Shown here in pieces: positions 61,101 to 64,000 of a stretch of DNA of 64,000 nt. Source of the stretch: Chloracidobacterium sp. (GTDB lineage: Bacteria > Acidobacteriota > Blastocatellia > Pyrinomonadales > Pyrinomonadaceae); assembly GCA_016711345.1 (NCBI GenBank), contig JADJTD010000001.1:1178001-1242000 (forward strand), written 5' to 3'. Position 1 is the first letter of the stretch, and each line of letters begins with the position of its first letter. The translations under genes were made by a program, and so were the position numbers. The notes beneath the pieces are model-generated. The model was not told the origin of the DNA, did not search any database, and saw nothing but the letters and a program-made list of their open reading frames with translations.

Positions 61101-61249
61101 ATGCCGCCAACTCGTGCCGCTGTCTTAGGCACTACTATCGCACTATCAACATATGCTTTTCCGATCGAGCTGAAATTTGCCAGTGCAAAAACCGCGCAGC
61201 AAGAGAACACAATGGCGATGACGAGATGCCTGCGTGTAAACGACAACAT
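58184..61249 (-). CDS. Secreted protein: cohesin-like, HAF-repeat, Calx-beta and P-domain regions
   Basis: A multidomain exported protein of about 1021 residues. Seen: signal peptide (RRHLVIAIVFSCCAVFALA); a cohesin-like domain at about 45-190 (IPITVGDTTGQGIISYDLNI, LRFNVIGGAGQS, FNEGDPTVSLTNGSV); a Thr/Pro linker; HAF-type propeller repeats at about 215-540 (QAFTYIGGAGIAGLP, GINDSNRIAGIG); a second linker; a Calx-beta domain (ITRTGNLSGTNVVAFSTADG, GDSITEPDQTINLLL); a proprotein-convertase P-domain (LVSPSGQHFVLMANTGG, GVWSLYIRDSGN); and a carboxypeptidase-regulatory-like end (SGRVLTADGFGIRNAKVVIS). The start is the ATG at 61249, with aaggag 7 bases upstream; the longer frame runs antisense through the tRNA. 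Ligand unknown. Confidence 0.9.
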   Translation of the reverse strand: MLSFTRRHLVIAIVFSCCAVFALANFSSIGKAYVDSAIVVPKTAARVGGISVSLPHVNAMPGIVLIPITVGDTTGQGIISYDLNIDFNPAIVQPASPAFEQAGTLSSAMSITPNSNNPGHLIVSAFQAANLTGAGTLLILRFNVIGGAGQSTALTFADYTDPGGIFHPGFVFNEGDPTVSLTNGSVAIPSDPTPTSTVTHTPTNTNTPTNTPTPPQYQIFDIGVVQSGDGASQGMGVSPGGLAVGRSVRTGGAQAFTYIGGAGIAGLPNLAARPFCVSNSAADTGIGHIVGTCSTTLFGTSRLPTIWQGGAVSQLPLPSGETLGDAYDMNSSIIAVGSVGSGSFQRGVIYNGATATVISQTTSNGSFFTTAFGINDSNRIAGIGIDPNNAARNVPMVYDIGAGSAIDIGALSGFNGGIAFGIGNGGHVVGSSMLNQGSGLPFIWTQAGGMVAIPLPDGTTQGSARGVNTAGWAVGTASSAFAIPFLYTGSATFRLADLIPSGTGWDLSTNTSSSAMGISDNNIIVGTGVLNGAVHAYAMVPAFQSTPTSTATATGTVINTATATATGTVSFETTTPTPTNTSTATSTLTNTPTANPTMTISQTGTPTPTATNTPRPTDFGTMTPTFTSTATPSATPVITFSSATYIEDESQIAIISITRTGNLSGTNVVAFSTADGTATGGASCSTGVDYISGNGQPVTFFPNDQTVIVVVTICGDSITEPDQTINLLLSGANLGSPSTAVLMINDTASTFRSTTPVVFNQGQPAAPYPSNLTVTGGPTQIGSMRVTLYDFTTTSVSVRNTHFLLVSPSGQHFVLMANTGGTATNGLATVNFTDTAGQIVPNNAFLVTGDYEPTSLGTVPIFPSPAPSPPYNLPGGTVGGTGTQTLLGNFGGTNSNGVWSLYIRDSGNVFVPSGSAGEIFGGWGLEFLPSTAAGASISGRVLTADGFGIRNAKVVISGNSLSEPLVVTTGSFGYFTFDGLAVGETYVVTVNSQRYRFSTPSRVISLIDNVTEADFVADPLE

Positions 61250-61297
61250 AGCTTTTCTCCTTAAGGGTTGAAAGGTTGTACTCTTTTCGAGCAAAGG

Positions 61298-61384
61298 TGG
61301 TGCTGGGAGCGGGAATCGAACCCGCACGCCCCTAAAGGCACAGGATTTTAAGTCCTGGGCGTCTACCAATTCCGCCATCCCAGC
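61298..61384 (-). tRNA. tRNA-Leu (anticodon UAA), CCA encoded
   Basis: Read on the minus strand: acceptor arm gctggga / tcccagc, D-arm ggcggaattggtagacgc, anticodon arm with loop cttaaaa (anticodon TAA), a long variable arm typical of class II tRNA, and T-arm gcgggttcgattcccgc. The discriminator A and the CCA end are encoded in the gene. It reads UUA and, with wobble, UUG codons. Confidence 0.96.
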
Positions 61385-61424
61385 ACGCGATTTTGAGATT
61401 ATCACGTTTGGCATCTAAGGCGCG

Positions 61425-61500
61425 AGTCGAGAGTCTTAAGTCTGGAGTCTTAAGTAGGAAGCTCAAGACTTCATACTCAAGACTCCAGACTCAAGACTTG
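61425..61500. repeat. Heptanucleotide repeat forming an inverted repeat
   Basis: Seven-base units (agtctta, agtctgg, agtctta, then gactcaa, gactcca, gactcaa) whose two halves are complementary, so the tract can fold into a hairpin. It lies between tRNA-Leu and the NfeD-like gene. Confidence 0.7.
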
Positions 61501-61528
61501 CCACGCCAATTCGTGTATATTGAAAGCG

Positions 61529-62005
61529 ATGGATCAAATTGCTTGGATTCTTTGGCTTGTGCTTGCGGTTGGGTTAATTATTGCCGAGACATTTACGCTT
61601 GGGTTTGTACTTCTCTGGTTTGGCATCGGAGCGTTTGCAGCGGCGGTCGTCGCATTTGCGGGACTTGGGTTGGCGTGGCAGTTTGCGGCGTTTGCGGTTG
61701 TGTCGATCGCACTTACGGCGATGTCACGCACGATCTTTTCAAAGTACTTTCCGCATGGAGACAACAACGCAATGAAGTCCGGCGTCGATTCTCTGCCTGG
61801 CAAGATCGGAACGGTTTCAACGGCAAGCAATGGAGCATTGAACGAAGCGGCAGTTAAGGTCTTCGGATCGACATGGACAGCATTTCCTATCGATGGTGAA
61901 ACAGCATTGACTGCGGGTGAGAAAGTTGAGGTGGTCGAGGTTAAAGGTTCGTCGCTCTACGTCCGGCGAGTCCGAGACGAACTGCCCGAATGGCGAACGC
62001 AATGA
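61529..62005 (+). CDS. NfeD-like membrane protein
   Basis: A 158-residue protein with the short NfeD layout: three to four transmembrane helices in residues 1-75 (WILWLVLAVGLIIAETFTLG, LLWFGIGAFAAAVVAF, FAAFAVVSIALTAMSR) and a C-terminal OB-fold (SLPGKIGTVSTASNG, STWTAFPIDGE, VEVVEVKGSSLYVRRV). NfeD proteins usually work with a stomatin/SPFH partner in membrane microdomain quality control; no such partner is next to it here. The ATG at 61529 is preferred over an upstream TTG at 61520, which has no signal. Confidence 0.87.
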   Translation: MDQIAWILWLVLAVGLIIAETFTLGFVLLWFGIGAFAAAVVAFAGLGLAWQFAAFAVVSIALTAMSRTIFSKYFPHGDNNAMKSGVDSLPGKIGTVSTASNGALNEAAVKVFGSTWTAFPIDGETALTAGEKVEVVEVKGSSLYVRRVRDELPEWRTQ

Positions 62006-62022
62006 TCTAAGTTTTGAAGTAT

Positions 62023-63003
62023 TTATTTGTCCGGACTGTCTGCCGTCTCTGTTATATCTAGGTTCTCTGCGGTGTCTATATCATCTGGATTTGCTGTGTC
62101 ATGAAGGCCCTCTCCAAATTCTAAAAATTCCAGCTTAACTTCATCATCAATCGGTTCTGACAGGCCTTCACCACTAAATTTTGCGACGATAACCGTGATG
62201 TTGTCTTCGCCGCCATTTTTATTGGCTTCTGTTACCAGTTCAACACAGGCATTTTGAAGCTCATCGAAATTATCGACAACGATCCGCTGCATTTCTGCTG
62301 CCGGAACTTTATTTGATAGCCCATCGCTACAAAGCAGAAAAACGTCGTTCCGATGCGGCGTTACTCGGGCCGAAACCGGATATATCTCATTCTGAGCGCC
62401 GAGCGCCTGCAAGATCACATTTCTTAGGGTATGAGTCTCCCCCTCTTCGGGAGTGATTTGATTTGCGTCGATCAGTTGCTGAACAAGCGATTGATCCTTT
62501 GTGACCTGATATATCTTGCCGTTACGCACAAGATAAGCACGGCTGTCGCCGACTTGGATAATGTCGGCGCCTTTCGGCGTTATGCCCATGCCGGTAAACG
62601 TCGCTCCCATACCCTGAAACTGCGGGTCGCTGCGTCCCTGTTGATGAATGAGATAATTAGCAAAAACCGTCGCGCTGTGAAGCTTGTGGATAAGGTGATG
62701 ATCGATGGTATCGGCGGCAATGGTTTCTTCCGGGTCTTCGTCGAGGAGCTTTTCGCTTACGGTCTCGACGGCCATCGTACTGGCTACCTCGCCCGCGAGT
62801 GCTCCGCCCATGCCGTCTGACACGGCCATTACGATACCGTTCTCGTCAACGTCAAACTGCTGGCTCTCGATAACAAATTCACCGTCGTCCTGAGAACCTG
62901 TCCATGCCTTTGCTCCGGAAATGTTGAGCAATAAATAGTTGTCCTCATTTCCCTTTCGGACGCGTCCGATATGTGAGGTTGCGTGTATCTCAACAGTGAA
63001 CAT
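62023..63003 (-). CDS. PP2C-type serine/threonine protein phosphatase
   Basis: Dephosphorylates Ser/Thr-phosphorylated proteins, usually opposite a Hanks-type kinase. Seen: motif I HIGRVRKGNEDNYLL, VMAVSDGMGGALAGEVAST near residue 60 with the metal-binding Asp, IIQVGDSRAYLVRNG near 145, HRNDVFLLCSDGLSNKV near 225, and GGEDNITVIVAKF near 265. The tail is acidic and rich in Asp/Glu/Thr (about 290-326). Length 326 residues. No kinase gene is next to it; partners must lie elsewhere. About 57 bp separate it from the trans-sulfuration gene. Confidence 0.94.
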   Translation of the reverse strand: MFTVEIHATSHIGRVRKGNEDNYLLLNISGAKAWTGSQDDGEFVIESQQFDVDENGIVMAVSDGMGGALAGEVASTMAVETVSEKLLDEDPEETIAADTIDHHLIHKLHSATVFANYLIHQQGRSDPQFQGMGATFTGMGITPKGADIIQVGDSRAYLVRNGKIYQVTKDQSLVQQLIDANQITPEEGETHTLRNVILQALGAQNEIYPVSARVTPHRNDVFLLCSDGLSNKVPAAEMQRIVVDNFDELQNACVELVTEANKNGGEDNITVIVAKFSGEGLSEPIDDEVKLEFLEFGEGLHDTANPDDIDTAENLDITETADSPDK

Positions 63004-63007
63004 ATTT

Positions 63008-63050
63008 ACCAGTCAAGAGTTTATAGAGTCGTGAGTCGTGAGTCAAAATT
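63008..63050. repeat. Short heptanucleotide tract
   Basis: Units agagtcg, tgagtcg, tgagtca in tandem between two minus-strand genes; same repeat class as 61425-61500. Confidence 0.6.
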
Positions 63051-63060
63051 TAACTCAGGA

Positions 63061-64000
63061 TTATGAAAGAGCCTGATCGACATCTGCAATAATGTCCTCA
63101 ACGTCCTCGATGCCGACCGAGATCCTTACGAGCCCGTCGGTAATGCCAAGTTTATCACGAGTTTCCTTTGGAACCGATGCGTGAGTCATAGAAGCAGGGT
63201 GCGAAATAAGGCTTTCGACACCGCCGAGACTCTCGCCAAGAGTACATAATTTGACGCTTTCGAGCACTTTTTTCGCATTTTCTAACGAGCCTGTCTCGAA
63301 TGAGACCATCCCGCCGAAGCCTGTTTGCTGGCGTTTTGCCAATTCATGCTGCGGATGAGATACAAGGCCGGGATAATAGACTTTTTGCACCTTTGGATGC
63401 TCGGCAAGAAAATTTGCGATCACGCGGCCGTTACGATCATGAGCTTCCATCCGAACAGCAAGCGTTTTCGTTCCACGTAGCACCAAAAACGAGTCGAACG
63501 GTGAAAGGATCGCTCCAATGGCGTTTTGGACAAAGCCTATCCATTCGGCGTCCTTTTCGTCATTTAAGGCAATAAAACCGCCGACGCTGTCCGAGTGTCC
63601 GTTCAGGTATTTTGTCGTTGAATGCACGACAATATCGACGCCGTGATCGATCGGACGCTGAAAATAAGGCGACATGAACGTGTTGTCGCAGACGACCTTG
63701 GCACCGTTTGCGTGGGCCATATCTGAGACGGCTTTTAGGTCGGTAATGGTCATGATCGGATTGGTCGGAGTCTCGACAAAGACCATCTTTGTGTTCGGTT
63801 TAAATGCACTTTCAAGCCCTGTAACATCCGATGTATCAGCAAGGTCAAATTCGACGCCGTAGTTCGATAAGATCTTGCTAAAAAGCCTGTACGTACCGCC
63901 GTAAGTGTTGTCACCGAGAATAACGTGATCGCCGGATTTTACAAGCTTTAGCGTCGTGTCGATAGCCGCCATTCCCGACGCAAACGCAAAGCCAAACCGT
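63061..64000 (-). CDS. Trans-sulfuration enzyme (cystathionine gamma-synthase/lyase type), 5' end outside the window
   Basis: A PLP enzyme of the Cys/Met metabolism family. The visible part reads RFGFAFASGMAAIDTTLKL at the window edge, then GDHVILGDNTYGGTYRLF, FVETPTNPIMTITDLKAV with CDNTFMSPYFQRP, and the PLP-Lys motif VVHSTTKYLNGHSDSVGG, LRGTKTLAVRMEAHDRN, and the end SVGIEDVEDIIADVDQAL. The first ~60-80 residues lie beyond position 64000. It probably converts O-acyl-homoserine and cysteine to cystathionine, or cleaves cystathionine; the two reactions cannot be separated from this part. The neighbours give no hint of pathway. Confidence 0.93.
   Translation of the reverse strand, partial: RFGFAFASGMAAIDTTLKLVKSGDHVILGDNTYGGTYRLFSKILSNYGVEFDLADTSDVTGLESAFKPNTKMVFVETPTNPIMTITDLKAVSDMAHANGAKVVCDNTFMSPYFQRPIDHGVDIVVHSTTKYLNGHSDSVGGFIALNDEKDAEWIGFVQNAIGAILSPFDSFLVLRGTKTLAVRMEAHDRNGRVIANFLAEHPKVQKVYYPGLVSHPQHELAKRQQTGFGGMVSFETGSLENAKKVLESVKLCTLGESLGGVESLISHPASMTHASVPKETRDKLGITDGLVRISVGIEDVEDIIADVDQALS

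Noticed and set aside
61250..61414. Longer N-terminus of the cohesin/Calx-beta gene (start at 61414)
   Set aside because: The extra residues (AELVDAQDLKSCAFRGVRVR) are the antisense translation of tRNA-Leu, a well-known false peptide. The ATG at 61249 has a ribosome binding site and a signal peptide.

Overview
The window looks like chromosomal DNA of an acidobacterium, most likely class Blastocatellia (Pyrinomonadaceae-like). This is inference from gene style, not from a marker gene. The cues are moderate GC content, a transmembrane OmpR/CadC-type winged-helix regulator with TolB-like and TPR domains, very large secreted proteins with Thr-Pro linkers and dockerin/cohesin modules, a reg_prop/Y_Y_Y/GGDEF receptor, an RND-type efflux operon (so a Gram-negative envelope), and many dispersed palindromic repeats.

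Layout. 0-13 kb: a propeller-type diguanylate cyclase, a SpoIID/LytB protein, a PlsC acyltransferase, a small exported protein, a scar with two truncated genes and palindromic repeats (7.3-8.3 kb), then a two-gene operon of a PocR-GAF-GGDEF protein and an NTPase-like protein fused to an anti-sigma-type HATPase domain. 13-20 kb: a stress-type four-helix protein, a ~400-bp dispersed repeat (copy A), a winged-helix/TPR regulator divergent from a frameshifted FG-GAP/LamG/dockerin/cohesin surface protein. 20-30 kb: one minus-strand run of folD, a MazG-like gene, coaE, an extra peptide-binding lipoprotein and a complete oligopeptide ABC transporter. 30-34.8 kb: a CusF-Sco1 fusion lipoprotein, a RAYT transposase bounded by 33-bp inverted REPs, an amidohydrolase, a lytic transglycosylase. 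34.8-41.4 kb: a tandem duplication of [acetyltransferase + GGDEF/EAL protein] with one acetyltransferase reduced to a remnant. 41.5-49.9 kb: a subtilase with a VLVGDG repeat tail, a 1738-residue delta-60/beta-helix/dockerin/cohesin protein and repeat copy B. 50-58 kb: malate dehydrogenase and an RND efflux operon (adaptor, pump, TolC-like channel). 58-64 kb: a third cohesin-like surface protein, tRNA-Leu(UAA), an NfeD-like protein, a PP2C phosphatase and the start-truncated end of a trans-sulfuration enzyme.

Themes. Four proteins carry GGDEF domains, two of them with EAL, so cyclic-di-GMP signalling is prominent. Three large exported proteins share a cohesin-like domain, and two of these also carry a dockerin-like domain, which suggests a non-cellulosomal surface or extracellular assembly. 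Repeats are unusually rich: a RAYT/REP family, a 21-nt tandem-repeat family with a 20-bp palindrome, degenerate heptanucleotide tracts and several hairpin repeats. The two surface-protein genes, their REP pairs and repeat copies A and B form two nested inverted-repeat pairs around the centre of the window.
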